Positions 8,693 through 16,193 of a stretch of DNA of 64,000 nt are shown in pieces. The position numbers were made by a program, and so were the translations under genes. Location: NCBI RefSeq assembly GCF_018918145.1, contig NZ_JAHLPX010000002.1:1-64000 (forward strand). Direction: 5' to 3'. This stretch comes from Anaerotignum sp. MSJ-24 (GTDB lineage Bacteria > Bacillota > Clostridia > Lachnospirales > Anaerotignaceae). A model generated the notes under the pieces. The model worked only from the letters and a program-made list of their open reading frames with translations, was not told the DNA's origin and made no database searches. Numbering within the stretch: position 1 is the first letter of the stretch; every line of letters starts with the position of its first letter.

Positions 8693-8774
8693 ATTATACG
8701 AACAAAGGATGCTTTTGTCAATACTTGCAGAATAAAAATATGTACTTGCAATTCGCATTATCCTGTGATATGAT
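8693..8774. promoter_or_regulatory. Divergent promoters with repeated operator half-sites
   Basis: Minus strand: TTGACA (8721-8716), 17 nt, TATAAT (8698-8693), driving the HTH-ATPase operon. Plus strand: TTGCAA (8746-8751), 17 nt, TATGAT (8769-8774), driving the repressor. TACTTGCA occurs at 8722-8729 and 8743-8750, 21 bp apart (two helical turns), overlapping both -35 regions. The repressor encoded at 8795 is the obvious candidate to bind them. Confidence 0.65.
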
Positions 8775-8794
8775 ATGGACGAGGTGAATGATAT

Positions 8795-9394
8795 ATGGAC
8801 AATTTCGATTATTCCATAATCGGCCAGCGGATAAAAACACTACGAAAACGCAAAGGGCTGAATCAGACACAACTGGCAAACCTAATCGGCAAATCTCTGC
8901 GCACCATGCAGAAGTATGAAACCGGAGAAATCGAGGTTTCCATTGATGTCGTCAATGCACTGGCAAAACATCTTGATACTACGCCGACCTTTATTCTTGG
9001 CTATGAAACCAATACGGCGCCGATCAGAAGTCTTGCAGACATAATGAACTTCCTGTTTGAACTGGACAAGGTTTCTTCGCTTAAATTCAATGTAGATGTG
9101 CAGAAACCGCCCCGCAGCAATGAGTGGACCTGTTCCATCCGTTTCAACGGCAAGGAAATGGATGCCGACCACAATGCGGATATGTGCCTGTTCTTGGAAC
9201 AATGGGAAGAGATGCGTGAGGATATGCGCAGCTACAACTGTACTCCTGCAGCATTACATAGCTGGCAAGAGCAGACCCTTGCGTACTATGCTGGGGCTTC
9301 CGTGGAATGTGTGAAACCGGAAGAACTTGACGAGGACGAGCGCTTGGCTCGTCGCAGAGCTTATCTTGAAAAGGAGTTCGGCTCTGAGAAGTAA
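8795..9394 (+). CDS. XRE-family repressor of element 1
   Basis: 199 aa. Residues about 8-65 form a Cro/CI-type helix-turn-helix (IGQRIKTLRKRKGLNQTQLA followed by SLRTMQKYETGE). The C-terminus is acidic and helical, without a visible LexA-like peptidase site, so induction by self-cleavage is not supported. It is transcribed divergently from the excisionase-ATPase operon and lies 36 nt upstream of the integrase, which fits control of the lysogeny-like state of the element. Confidence 0.8.
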   Translation: MDNFDYSIIGQRIKTLRKRKGLNQTQLANLIGKSLRTMQKYETGEIEVSIDVVNALAKHLDTTPTFILGYETNTAPIRSLADIMNFLFELDKVSSLKFNVDVQKPPRSNEWTCSIRFNGKEMDADHNADMCLFLEQWEEMREDMRSYNCTPAALHSWQEQTLAYYAGASVECVKPEELDEDERLARRRAYLEKEFGSEK

Positions 9395-9430
9395 TTAAGG
9401 TCTGACATTGGGATAGAAAAGGAGAACACA

Positions 9431-10546
9431 ATGTCAGTAACAAGAGACAAAAGCACAGGAAAATGGATGTCTCAAATCCGAGTAAAGGATTGGACAGGAA
9501 AGGAGATTCACAAAAAGAAAAGAGGCTTCAATACCAAGAAAGAAGCCGTACAATGGGAACGTGATTTTATCAGTCAGGCAGATGGTAGCCTGGGCATGAA
9601 GTTTAAGGATTTCGTTGCACTCTATATGAAAGATGCTGATCCTCGTCTCAGAGAAACAACTTTAGCCAACAAGCGCTACCTGTTCGATAAGAAGGTCCTT
9701 CCTTACTTCGGTGAGATGCCGATCAATGCCATCAAGCCGACCGATATTCGCAATTGGCAAAACGAGCTGATTCACTACCGCCGTCCCAACGGCAAATGTT
9801 ATTCGCCAACCTATTTGCGAACCATCAACAACCAGCTCACCGCAGCCTTCAACTTTGCGGTGAAGTTCTATGGGCTGAGAGAGAACCCCTGTCACAAGGC
9901 AGGAACTATGGGTAAGAAAAACGCCGATGAAATGCTGTTCTGGACGAACGAGGAATTCAAGGTGTTTATCGAAGCCATGGAGGAAAGACCTGTTGGATAC
10001 GCAATCTTTACGGTGATGTACTACACCGGGTTGCGTGTTGGCGAGCTACTGGCTCTGACACCAGAGGATATCGACTTTGACAGACACATTATTTCTGTCA
10101 ACAAGAACTACCAGCGTCTGAACGGAAAAGACTATATCTATCCGCCTAAGACAGAAGCTGGCTACCGTGAGGTGGTCATGCCTAAGGTACTGGAAAGCTG
10201 TCTGAAAGACTATCTGGCAAAGCTCTACGATGTACAGCCGACAGACCGTATTTTCCCTTATGATAGGGGCTGGGTCGGCAGACAGATGAAGTATGGTTGT
10301 GACCACTCCGGAACACAGAAAATCAGGGTGCACGATGTACGTCATACCCACGCCAGTTTGCTGATTGACATGGGCTGTACGCCACTTCTGGTAGCAAAAC
10401 GCTTGGGACACGAAAGGGTGCAAACCACCATGGAAACCTACAGCCATCTGTACCCGAACAAGCAGACCGAAGTTGCCGCTCAGCTTGATGCCATAGCCAC
10501 AAACGATGATGGCTACGAAAAAATGCCTGATGTAGCCAATTTGTAG
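9431..10546 (+). CDS. int: Tyrosine recombinase (integrase) of element 1
   Basis: 371 aa. It has an N-terminal arm-binding domain, a core-binding SAM-like domain (residues ~60-160) and a catalytic domain with the first Arg in YYTGLRVGELLAL, the box RVHDVRHTHASLL, LGHERVQTT and the nucleophile Tyr in METYSHLYP. AGGAG precedes the ATG. The gene end (codons for DVANL) overlaps the arm-type repeats at 10531-10548, and the attachment core follows 70 nt later. It is inferred to integrate at the guaA 3' end. It is related to the integrase at 19557-20642. Confidence 0.9.
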   Translation: MSVTRDKSTGKWMSQIRVKDWTGKEIHKKKRGFNTKKEAVQWERDFISQADGSLGMKFKDFVALYMKDADPRLRETTLANKRYLFDKKVLPYFGEMPINAIKPTDIRNWQNELIHYRRPNGKCYSPTYLRTINNQLTAAFNFAVKFYGLRENPCHKAGTMGKKNADEMLFWTNEEFKVFIEAMEERPVGYAIFTVMYYTGLRVGELLALTPEDIDFDRHIISVNKNYQRLNGKDYIYPPKTEAGYREVVMPKVLESCLKDYLAKLYDVQPTDRIFPYDRGWVGRQMKYGCDHSGTQKIRVHDVRHTHASLLIDMGCTPLLVAKRLGHERVQTTMETYSHLYPNKQTEVAAQLDAIATNDDGYEKMPDVANL

Positions 10547-10548
10547 CC
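10531..10548. other. Integrase arm-type sites, right end of element 1
   Basis: TGTAGCC at 10531-10537 and 10542-10548, period 11 bp. It is the same repeat pair as at 334-351 and lies within the last codons of the integrase gene. Confidence 0.6.
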
Positions 10549-10564
10549 AGTAAAAAACAAGAAT

Positions 10565-10598
10565 CCCGGAAAACCCTGTAATATCAAGGTTTTCCGGG
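10565..10598 (+). terminator. Terminator of integrase 1
   Basis: CCCGGAAAACC pairs perfectly with GGTTTTCCGGG. The central part matches, in inverted orientation and with one difference over about 24 nt, the hairpin at 21883-21908 near the guaA junction. Confidence 0.7.
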
Positions 10599-10618
10599 AC
10601 TCAAAAGCCTAATTTAAT

Positions 10619-10630
10619 TTATTCCCACTC
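10619..10630. repeat. Attachment core copy 2 (element 1/element 2 junction)
   Basis: TTATTCCCACTC is identical to the guaA end at 21922-21933 and to 220-231. It is both the right boundary of element 1 and the left boundary of element 2. Confidence 0.75.
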
Positions 10631-10730
10631 TTCTTACGAAGCTTAACTTAACACATTTTGTTTAGCGATTATTGCTTCGTATCCTCTTGATTATCTAATG
10701 TATTCGTATTATCCTGACTTAAAAAGCTCC

Positions 10731-10748
10731 TGTTATCATTTTGTTATC
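10731..10748. other. Integrase arm-type sites, left end of element 2
   Basis: TGTTATC at 10731-10737 and 10742-10748 (11-bp period), with an inverted GATAAC just after. The rest of the gene-free stretch 10631-10945 shows nothing else recognisable. Confidence 0.6.
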
Positions 10749-10945
10749 GAGGTTGATAACAAGAATAGTAACATCGTGGATAATAACAAGTGGTATATAA
10801 GTATTATAAACGATTTTGCTTGGAATTTCAAGGGTTACAAGGAAATATCTATAAACCAAAAGCCTTGCCTTATCTTAAATCACACATCACCTTCGCAATA
10901 TCAGTATCTATATTTCACTCTTATTACTTATCAAATTTTTATTTA

Positions 10946-11551
10946 TCAATATCCCAATTTTTCTCCAATCAAAATAATCTCAAACTCGCCCGTCATCGGC
11001 TTTGACCATAACACCGACAGTCCTCGGCAGATACGTTCGGGACTTTTGCAATCATAGCAACGAAGCTCACCAACGGCGCAGGGCGTTTTGAGTCCGAAGC
11101 GGCGGGCGTTCAGAGGCGATGCGATATTTCTCGCACGCCAAAGTGCGCTGTCGTAGTCTTTGGCAATTTTGTTTTCGCCTGCGACAAGATACACCTTTTC
11201 GTGTCCGTAAAAGATTGATGCCACACGATTGCAGTTGCCGTCGATATTGATGATCTCGCCCGTTTCGGCAAGTCCGTTGACCGAGGACACGTAGATCTCG
11301 GCGGCATTTGCGGCAAGGCGCACCTCTTTACTCGTTTTGCCTTCAGGAATACGCTGATGCCAACGCACGTCGTTATGTGTGGAAAGTGCCTTGTAAAGCC
11401 CCATTTCTTCTAACGTCATAGAGCCACCGAAGCCGACGGTCTTGCCATCAATCTCGCCGTTTATGTACTCGGTCGCTTCTGCTGTCGTATCAAAGCAGGA
11501 TACCTTGTAACCGAGGGCTTCTAATTTCTTTTTTATCGTATCGAAGTTCAT
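10946..11551 (-). CDS. LUD-domain protein (lactate utilization LutC/DUF162-like)
   Basis: 201 aa. It matches the LUD family pattern: VGFGGSMTLEEMGL near the N-terminus, ETGEIINIDGNCNRVA in the middle, VYLVAGENKIAKD, and a C-terminal cysteine group (LRCYDCKSPERICRG). LUD proteins include LutC of lactate oxidation, but single LUD proteins like this are of unknown role. ATG 11551 is chosen for the AAAGGA upstream; the longer open frame overlaps the preceding gene. It is the last gene of a four-gene cargo operon, 1 nt after an acetyltransferase gene. Confidence 0.8.
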   Translation of the reverse strand: MNFDTIKKKLEALGYKVSCFDTTAEATEYINGEIDGKTVGFGGSMTLEEMGLYKALSTHNDVRWHQRIPEGKTSKEVRLAANAAEIYVSSVNGLAETGEIINIDGNCNRVASIFYGHEKVYLVAGENKIAKDYDSALWRARNIASPLNARRFGLKTPCAVGELRCYDCKSPERICRGLSVLWSKPMTGEFEIILIGEKLGY

Positions 11552-11552
11552 T

Positions 11553-11990
11553 TTAAGTATCCTTTCGTACCATTTCCACAAGGGCTTTGTTGCGGTAGGT
11601 AAGGTCGTTCCTGACCGTAAAACCTTGCTTTTCCCAAAAGGCGTTGCCGCCTTGATTTCGCTCAAACACCACAAGCGCTACTTTAGTTATGCCGACAGAC
11701 CTCAAGGTTTCCAGTGCCGCCGACACGAGCGCCGATCCAATGCCTTGTCTGTGATAGTCGGGATGCACCGCTGTGTGATAGATAAATCCGCGCCTACCGT
11801 CGTTGCCTGCCATAATGACACCGACAAGCCTACCGTCGCGCTCTGCGACAAAGCAGGTATCGGGGTTGCGGTCAAGAAAACGGACAATGCCACTTTCTGA
11901 ATCGTCTACATCGTTTAGCCCCATGCCTTTATTGGCAAGCCATAGGTTATATACATCGCTGTAATCTGCTATTTGCATTTTGCGTATCAT
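11553..11990 (-). CDS. GNAT family N-acetyltransferase
   Basis: 145 aa single-domain acetyltransferase. The acetyl-CoA site is seen in VHPDYHRQGIGSALVSAAL, preceded by VGVIMAGNDGRRGFIYHTAV and followed by VVFERNQGGNAFWEKQGF. ATG 11990 is preferred (GAGG 9 nt upstream); an in-frame GTG at 12005 lacks a good ribosome site. The substrate is unknown. It lies between a streptothricin-acetyltransferase-like gene and the LUD gene. Confidence 0.85.
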   Translation of the reverse strand: MIRKMQIADYSDVYNLWLANKGMGLNDVDDSESGIVRFLDRNPDTCFVAERDGRLVGVIMAGNDGRRGFIYHTAVHPDYHRQGIGSALVSAALETLRSVGITKVALVVFERNQGGNAFWEKQGFTVRNDLTYRNKALVEMVRKDT

Positions 11991-12005
11991 TGTCGTTTTC
12001 CTCAC

Positions 12006-12539
12006 TTATTTGTTCGTATAGTAGAAGAAAATATCCTTCTTGTTCTCCTGCGACGTGCCGTTATACACGTGGGTGTTCAGCCCACCGATCTCAAAGCCGT
12101 TGCCAAGATAAAAGTGGCAGGCACCGAGATTGTTGTCCTGACCTTGCGTGTAAACGCCGATGTAGCCGTTATCCTTTGCGACCTTTTTGGACTCGTCAAT
12201 CAGCATTTTGCCGACACCTTTACTGCGATACTCGGCGTTGACCTTCAAGTCATAAAGGTACATATATTTGAACATATCGTGGCGCAGAATGGCAAGACCA
12301 ATGCATTTGTCCCCGTCGTATGCGCCGATAAAAATGTGCTTCTTTGCCATCTTATCATAATTGTAATTCTCGTCGGGAAAGCACATTTGGGTGTGGTTTT
12401 CGGGCGGGAATACAAGCTCCGTATGATCCCATTTGCCGTTGTTGTAGGACGGCAGCATCAGTCCGAATAGTCGGAAAGGGTGATTGGGAATGTTAATATC
12501 GTCTTTTCTATCACTATCTATAATTTTTACAGTTATCAT
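12006..12539 (-). CDS. Streptothricin acetyltransferase-like GNAT protein
   Basis: 177 aa. It resembles the Sat4/SatA family by eye: an N-terminal INIPNHPFRLFGLMLPSYNN segment (compare IDKPSEPFEVIGKIIPRYEN in Sat4), CIGLAILRH, the acetyl-CoA motif EYRSKGVGKMLIDESKKVA, and QDNNLGACHFYLGNGFEIGG ahead of a C-terminal FFYYT. It may acetylate streptothricin-type antibiotics or a related amine, but activity cannot be predicted from sequence alone. ATG 12539 is chosen (AAGGTGA upstream), leaving a 17-nt gap after the YjbR gene. Confidence 0.7.
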   Translation of the reverse strand: MITVKIIDSDRKDDINIPNHPFRLFGLMLPSYNNGKWDHTELVFPPENHTQMCFPDENYNYDKMAKKHIFIGAYDGDKCIGLAILRHDMFKYMYLYDLKVNAEYRSKGVGKMLIDESKKVAKDNGYIGVYTQGQDNNLGACHFYLGNGFEIGGLNTHVYNGTSQENKKDIFFYYTNK

Positions 12540-12556
12540 TAAAATCACCTTCAAAT

Positions 12557-13219
12557 TCACTTTTTTGCAAGTCGGTAGCTTTCGTCAATCCGAGTGCAAA
12601 CTTCCTCGGTCTGTATGCGACCGTCAAGGATAATCGTGTACCAATTCTTTTTGTTCATGTGCCAACCGGGGAAATAGCGGACGTTGTCAATCGTCTGCTC
12701 CATAAGTTCCTTTTCAAGCCGCAGGTCTATAATTTCAAGAATTTCATCGGTCGGGAGTCCCAACTTGCGTCCCGATACGGTAAGAATTGCGCCGTACCAT
12801 TTTTGGTTGTCTTTTCTTCTCCATACGGCATTGTCGGGAAACTTTTCCCATAGATATTCAAGTTCATCACCGTATGTATCCCGAACATAATCGATAACCG
12901 CAAGCGTTTGGTCGTTTTTGAAAACGGAAAAATCAAAGCATTTACCAGCGATCTCTGAAAGAACGCTCCCGATCTCGGTTCTTACTTCACCTACAAAAGA
13001 GCCTGCCGCACTCGTCTTATACAAAACATACGGCTCATCGGTTTCTTTTTCTACAAGTCGTGTATCGACATTGCCGTTCTTCGTCACCAAAACGGTAAGC
13101 AAAAAGGCTTCGTTCATAATAGGCACAGTATATTCAAAGCTACCATTTCGCATTTCAAAACCGAAACTCTGTAGTTTTTCGATATTTAGCTTTCTTCTAT
13201 GGAAAATATCTTCAAACAT
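12557..13219 (-). CDS. MmcQ/YjbR-family protein
   Basis: 220 aa. The C-terminal half is a YjbR/CyaY-like fold (residues ~105-215: YGDELEYLWEKFPDNAVWRRKDNQKWY, then ILEIIDLRLEKE, and NKKNWYTIILDG near the end). The N-terminal ~95 residues are an extra domain common in long Firmicutes members. YjbR proteins bind DNA in one studied case but the role is unclear. First gene of the cargo operon with three other genes. ATG 13219 is preferred over 13243 because AGG is placed better. Confidence 0.75.
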   Translation of the reverse strand: MFEDIFHRRKLNIEKLQSFGFEMRNGSFEYTVPIMNEAFLLTVLVTKNGNVDTRLVEKETDEPYVLYKTSAAGSFVGEVRTEIGSVLSEIAGKCFDFSVFKNDQTLAVIDYVRDTYGDELEYLWEKFPDNAVWRRKDNQKWYGAILTVSGRKLGLPTDEILEIIDLRLEKELMEQTIDNVRYFPGWHMNKKNWYTIILDGRIQTEEVCTRIDESYRLAKK

Positions 13220-13314
13220 AACTGTGCCTGCCTTTGTTTTCAAACTTGAAAGTTCATTTTTAATGTATTATATCACAGAAATATGACTTTTTCTACCTGT
13301 TTTACAAAGTAAAG

Positions 13315-13347
13315 CGGCGGCAAGGAGTTTTATTCTCCCTGCCGCCG
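13315..13347 (-). terminator. Module-boundary terminator hairpin, copy 1
   Basis: CGGCGGCAAGGAG pairs with CTCCCTGCCGCCG, giving a strong stem after the thioredoxin gene on the minus strand. It is nearly identical to hairpins at 15254-15286 and 16159-16184. Confidence 0.7.
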
Positions 13348-13366
13348 TTAATCATAGTGATAAATT

Positions 13367-13744
13367 TTACTTGTTCCATTCGGAGAGCAGTTTCACCACA
13401 TCTGCCGTTTTCAACACCTTGCCCATTGAAACCACCTGCTCGTTCACCACAAGCGCCGGAATGTGCATAACACCATATTCCATAACCTTTTTCAAGTCCG
13501 TAATATATTCTACTTCTACGGAAATCCCCATTGCTTTAACGGCGGATTGTGTGTTCTCATAAAGAGCATGACAACACCCTGAACCTAATACCTTGATACA
13601 GCAAATTCTGCCTTGTATGTCTTGACAACAGTTATTCAAATTTTCCGGTTCAACTGTTTCAGACACGGAACAGTTACCATTGCAAGTACAAACAGGAGCG
13701 TTTATTTCTTTTTCTTTCTTCTTTCCAAAACCAAATAATGCCAT
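13367..13744 (-). CDS. Cysteine-rich thioredoxin-like redox protein
   Basis: About 125 aa. The C-terminal 80 residues have a thioredoxin-like fold seen in small 'redox-active disulfide' proteins: IKVLGSGCCHALYENT with an adjacent Cys pair in place of CxxC, then HIPALVVNEQVVSMGKV containing the cis-Pro. The N-terminus has a cysteine-rich tail (CTCNGNC and NCCQDIQGRICC), plausible for metal or arsenite binding. ATG 13744 follows GGAGG; the upstream ATG at 13759 is that site itself. It lies 18 nt after the permease gene, with which it commonly pairs. Confidence 0.75.
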   Translation of the reverse strand: MALFGFGKKKEKEINAPVCTCNGNCSVSETVEPENLNNCCQDIQGRICCIKVLGSGCCHALYENTQSAVKAMGISVEVEYITDLKKVMEYGVMHIPALVVNEQVVSMGKVLKTADVVKLLSEWNK

Positions 13745-13762
13745 AATTATTACCTCCAAATT

Positions 13763-14776
13763 TTATATAATCAAAGGTTGGATCAGATTAAAGAAATATC
13801 CAACCACAATAATTCCTACCGTACATACTCCAATAAAGATGGCAAGCAGCTTTGGCTTAACTGCCTTGCGAAGCATAATCATAGAAGGCAGGGACAGCGT
13901 TGTAACACCCATCATAAAGGACAAAACTACACCAAGCAAAGCACCCTTTGCAAGTAAAGCTTCTGCAATCGGAATTGTGCCGAAAATATCTGCATACATA
14001 GGAATACCTGCGACAGTTGCAAGGATAACACCGAACGGATTGTTATCGCCAAGCACCTTTACGATAAAGTCTTCCGGTATCCAGTTATGGATAAAGGTGC
14101 CGACACCGACTCCAACCAATACATAGGGAAATACCTTCTTTGCAGTTTCAGCCACCTGCTCCCACGCAAATTTCATACGGTCTTTGAAATGCAGTTCCTC
14201 TTGCGGTACTTCAAGGGTATGACCGTTTCGGATATATTCCTCCACTTGATTTTCAAGGTGAAGCTTCTCGATAATTGTGCCGCCAAGAACGGCAATAACA
14301 AGACCGAGTATGACGTAGAGTACAGCAACTTTCCAACCGAAAATGCTCATCAACAACACAAGGCTGCCGAGATCGACCATCGGGGAAGAAATAAGGAACG
14401 AAAATGTTACACCGAGAGGAAGTCCCGCACTTGTAAAGCCGATAAATAACGGGATAGACGAGCAAGAACAGAAAGGCGTTACTGTACCAAGCAAAGCGGC
14501 AACAATATTTGCTCCAATTCCGTGAAATCTGCCGAGTATCTTCTTTGTTCGCTCCGGCGGGAAATAGCTTTGAATATACGAAATAATCAAAATCACCACA
14601 CCGAGCAATACCATAATTTTGATGGTATCATAGATAAAGAAATGAATGCTGCTGCCGATCTTGCCGGTTGTATCCAACCCAACGGCATTCAGAATCGTTG
14701 CAAGAAGCCGATCCAGCCAATTCATTCCGAGAACTTCATCTTGGATGAAGTTCCACACAGTTTTTAGTGCTTCCAT
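13763..14776 (-). CDS. YraQ/DUF318-type permease (metalloid or thiol-related)
   Basis: 337 aa with about eight to ten hydrophobic segments. The hallmark TPFCSCSSIPLFIGF segment, with its cysteines, lies near residue 100, followed by GLPLGVTFSFLISSPMVD and a second half GIPMYADIFGTIPI. The family (UPF0718) is associated with arsenic or other thiol-reactive ion export and often sits with an ArsR regulator and a thioredoxin-like protein, exactly as here. The substrate is inferred, not proven. GGAG precedes the ATG. Confidence 0.85.
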   Translation of the reverse strand: MEALKTVWNFIQDEVLGMNWLDRLLATILNAVGLDTTGKIGSSIHFFIYDTIKIMVLLGVVILIISYIQSYFPPERTKKILGRFHGIGANIVAALLGTVTPFCSCSSIPLFIGFTSAGLPLGVTFSFLISSPMVDLGSLVLLMSIFGWKVAVLYVILGLVIAVLGGTIIEKLHLENQVEEYIRNGHTLEVPQEELHFKDRMKFAWEQVAETAKKVFPYVLVGVGVGTFIHNWIPEDFIVKVLGDNNPFGVILATVAGIPMYADIFGTIPIAEALLAKGALLGVVLSFMMGVTTLSLPSMIMLRKAVKPKLLAIFIGVCTVGIIVVGYFFNLIQPLII

Positions 14777-14885
14777 AAGAAAAAGCTCCTTTCATACATA
14801 AATATATTGAGATGTGTCTATATATAGGTGTTAAAGGAAGTCGTGCGGAAAAGATTGGACTTCCTGCTTTTCACATCACGACTTG

Positions 14886-15167
14886 TTATCCCTTTGGGGC
14901 GGATGTTAACTCCTTTATACAATCCGCAGCGACTTTCGCCCCTTCTGCCGAAATGGAATAATACATCCACTTACCTTCTTTGCGACCAAGCACAATACCG
15001 GAGTCACAAAGAATTTTCATATGATGGGACAGCGTAGGCTGTGTTACATTGAGTTCATCAAGCATTTTACAAGCACACTTTTCGCCGCTTCGGAGCATTT
15101 TCAAAATGCGGATACGGTTTTCATCGCAAAATGCTTTGAAGATCAACGCCATCTTTTTTTCATCCAT
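14886..15167 (-). CDS. ArsR/SmtB-family metal-responsive repressor
   Basis: 93 aa winged-helix repressor: FKAFCDENRIRILKMLRSGEKCACKMLDEL, recognition helix TQPTLSHHMKIL, and the wing GKWMYYSIS. The CACKM motif (Cys-Ala-Cys in helix alpha-3) matches the ELCVCDL-type metalloid-binding site of ArsR proteins. ATG 15167 follows GGAGG at optimal spacing. It precedes the permease and thioredoxin genes and its own promoter carries an inverted repeat, so it probably represses the operon until a thiophilic ion binds. Confidence 0.85.
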   Translation of the reverse strand: MDEKKMALIFKAFCDENRIRILKMLRSGEKCACKMLDELNVTQPTLSHHMKILCDSGIVLGRKEGKWMYYSISAEGAKVAADCIKELTSAPKG

Positions 15168-15190
15168 CCGAAACACCTCCAATAGACAAT

Positions 15191-15230
15191 CATCTATATG
15201 TATTATATGCAATACATAGATGTTTGTCAA
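15191..15230 (-). promoter_or_regulatory. Promoter and operator of the arsR operon
   Basis: TTGACA (15230-15225), 17 nt, TATAAT (15207-15202) on the minus strand. A long imperfect inverted repeat (CATCTATATGTATT against AATACATAGATG, 15191-15222) covers the -10 and spacer, the usual ArsR operator placement. Confidence 0.65.
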
Positions 15231-15253
15231 TAGGTTTTGCAAAAAAAAAGAAG

Positions 15254-15286
15254 CGGCGGCAGAGAAATTTTATTCTCCCTGCCGTC
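15254..15286 (-). terminator. Module-boundary terminator hairpin, copy 2
   Basis: GCGGCGGCAGAGAA against TTCTCCCTGCCGTC. The adjoining 23 bp (15288-15310) are identical to 16188-16210, which is the end of the tnpV gene, so part of tnpV and its terminator have been duplicated here. Confidence 0.65.
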
Positions 15287-15324
15287 ACTGACGTTATGCG
15301 AATATCAATTTTGCTTATTGACAA

Positions 15325-15687
15325 TTATCTCGTCAACCTTTCAAGTGCCTCATCCTGCGTAGCAACAAAGAACACATCCTTGCCTTTATTACTCTCGTAA
15401 ATAAAATCCTTCAGCGGCTTGCTTGTATAGTGAGAATAATCTCCGAAGATGGCGAGTTTTGCTTGATAGGTGATGAATTTTTCGAGCATCTCGCCCGCAA
15501 GACCTCGACTAAGGATAAAGAAGTCATCGGCTACGGCACTTTTTTCAATGGCAATCAGATTTGTGCCTACCTCATATTTAGCGGTCATAATGAGGTCAAG
15601 TGCCGATTGCACATCGGTCAATACTTTTTCAGCTCCCGTGATCACGGCAACCGTTTTTTCATTTCTTATAAATTTCTCAACATTCAT
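15325..15687 (-). CDS. DUF4180-family protein
   Basis: About 120 aa, resembling DUF4180: TVAVITGAEKVLTDVQSALDLI, then NLIAIEKSAVADDFFILSRGLAGEMLEKF and a Rossmann-like strand LAIFGDYSHYTSKPLKDFIYESN. Function unknown; it is commonly paired with a small regulator. ATG 15687 has GGAG 9 nt upstream, within the end of the XRE gene; the alternative ATG 15702 has none. It is translationally coupled to the XRE gene and ends next to a copied tnpV tail. Confidence 0.75.
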   Translation of the reverse strand: MNVEKFIRNEKTVAVITGAEKVLTDVQSALDLIMTAKYEVGTNLIAIEKSAVADDFFILSRGLAGEMLEKFITYQAKLAIFGDYSHYTSKPLKDFIYESNKGKDVFFVATQDEALERLTR

Positions 15688-16081
15688 TTTCTGTTTCTCC
15701 ATTTGTTATTTCACGATTGGCAGTTTCCTCCTGCAATATCCTGCGAACCGCCTCTTTCAATTTTGCATTAGCCGACGATGACGGATCAAAGCACATCGAA
15801 AGAAACGATGATAATTGCGTGTCCTCTAACGGCTTCGGCTGAGCATCGTACAACTGTCCATGCGGCTCGTCACATCTTCCGAAAATATAATCCAACGATA
15901 CATTGAAAAAATCCGCATACTTCATCAACACACCGTAAGGCGGAAAGGATTGAGCGTTTTCATAGCGAAAGATGGCAGGCTGATCTAAATCAAAAACAGC
16001 CGCAAGCCTTGCTTGTGAGACGTGTATCCCTTCTCTCAGCTCGGTCAATCTATGTGCAACAATGGCAGGTTTCTTTTCCAT
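15677..16081 (-). CDS. XRE-family regulator (cargo module)
   Basis: 134 aa. An N-terminal HTH (VAHRLTELREGIHVSQARLA with recognition helix FDLDQPAIFRYENAQS) and a region ending FNVSLDYIFGRCDEP typical of Cro/CI-type proteins; the C-terminus is helical. It overlaps the DUF4180 gene. The promoter upstream carries a symmetric operator, so autorepression is likely. Confidence 0.8.
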   Translation of the reverse strand: MEKKPAIVAHRLTELREGIHVSQARLAAVFDLDQPAIFRYENAQSFPPYGVLMKYADFFNVSLDYIFGRCDEPHGQLYDAQPKPLEDTQLSSFLSMCFDPSSSANAKLKEAVRRILQEETANREITNGETENEC

Positions 16082-16101
16082 AATATTCTCCCATAATCGT
16101 G

Positions 16102-16141
16102 ATAATATAAATATTATATACGAAATTTATATTATTGTCAA
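16102..16141 (-). promoter_or_regulatory. Promoter and operator of the XRE-DUF4180 pair
   Basis: TTGACA (16141-16136), 17 nt, TATAAT (16118-16113). Perfect 11-bp inverted half-sites ATAATATAAAT (16102-16112) and ATTTATATTAT (16125-16135) flank the -10. Confidence 0.65.
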
Positions 16142-16158
16142 TACGCATAATGAATTAA

Positions 16159-16184
16159 CGGCAGGGATTTTTATCTCCCTGCCG
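16159..16184 (-). terminator. Module-boundary terminator hairpin, copy 3
   Basis: CGGCAGGGA against TCCCTGCCG, directly after the tnpV stop. It is the parent-like copy, since here the following 23 bp are the genuine tnpV end. Confidence 0.7.
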
Positions 16185-16193
16185 CCGCTGACG

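Larger units (their letters stand above)
218..10630. mobile_element. Integrative element 1 (defence-type cargo), guaA site
   Basis: Bounded by attachment cores at about 220-231 and 10619-10630. It contains a tyrosine integrase adjacent to the right end, an XRE repressor, an excisionase-like HTH protein, an AAA ATPase, tnpV, and a restriction-modification-like operon. No relaxase gene is visible, so it looks like a non-conjugative island that may depend on helper elements. Arm-type sites TGTAGCC repeated at 11-bp spacing lie at both ends (334-351 and 10531-10548). Confidence 0.75.

Noticed and set aside
10698-11057. Open frame of 119 aa on the plus strand near the left end of element 2
   Set aside because: Its codons are A+T-rich, it has no ribosome site, and it runs antisense through the end of the LUD gene and the arm-site region.
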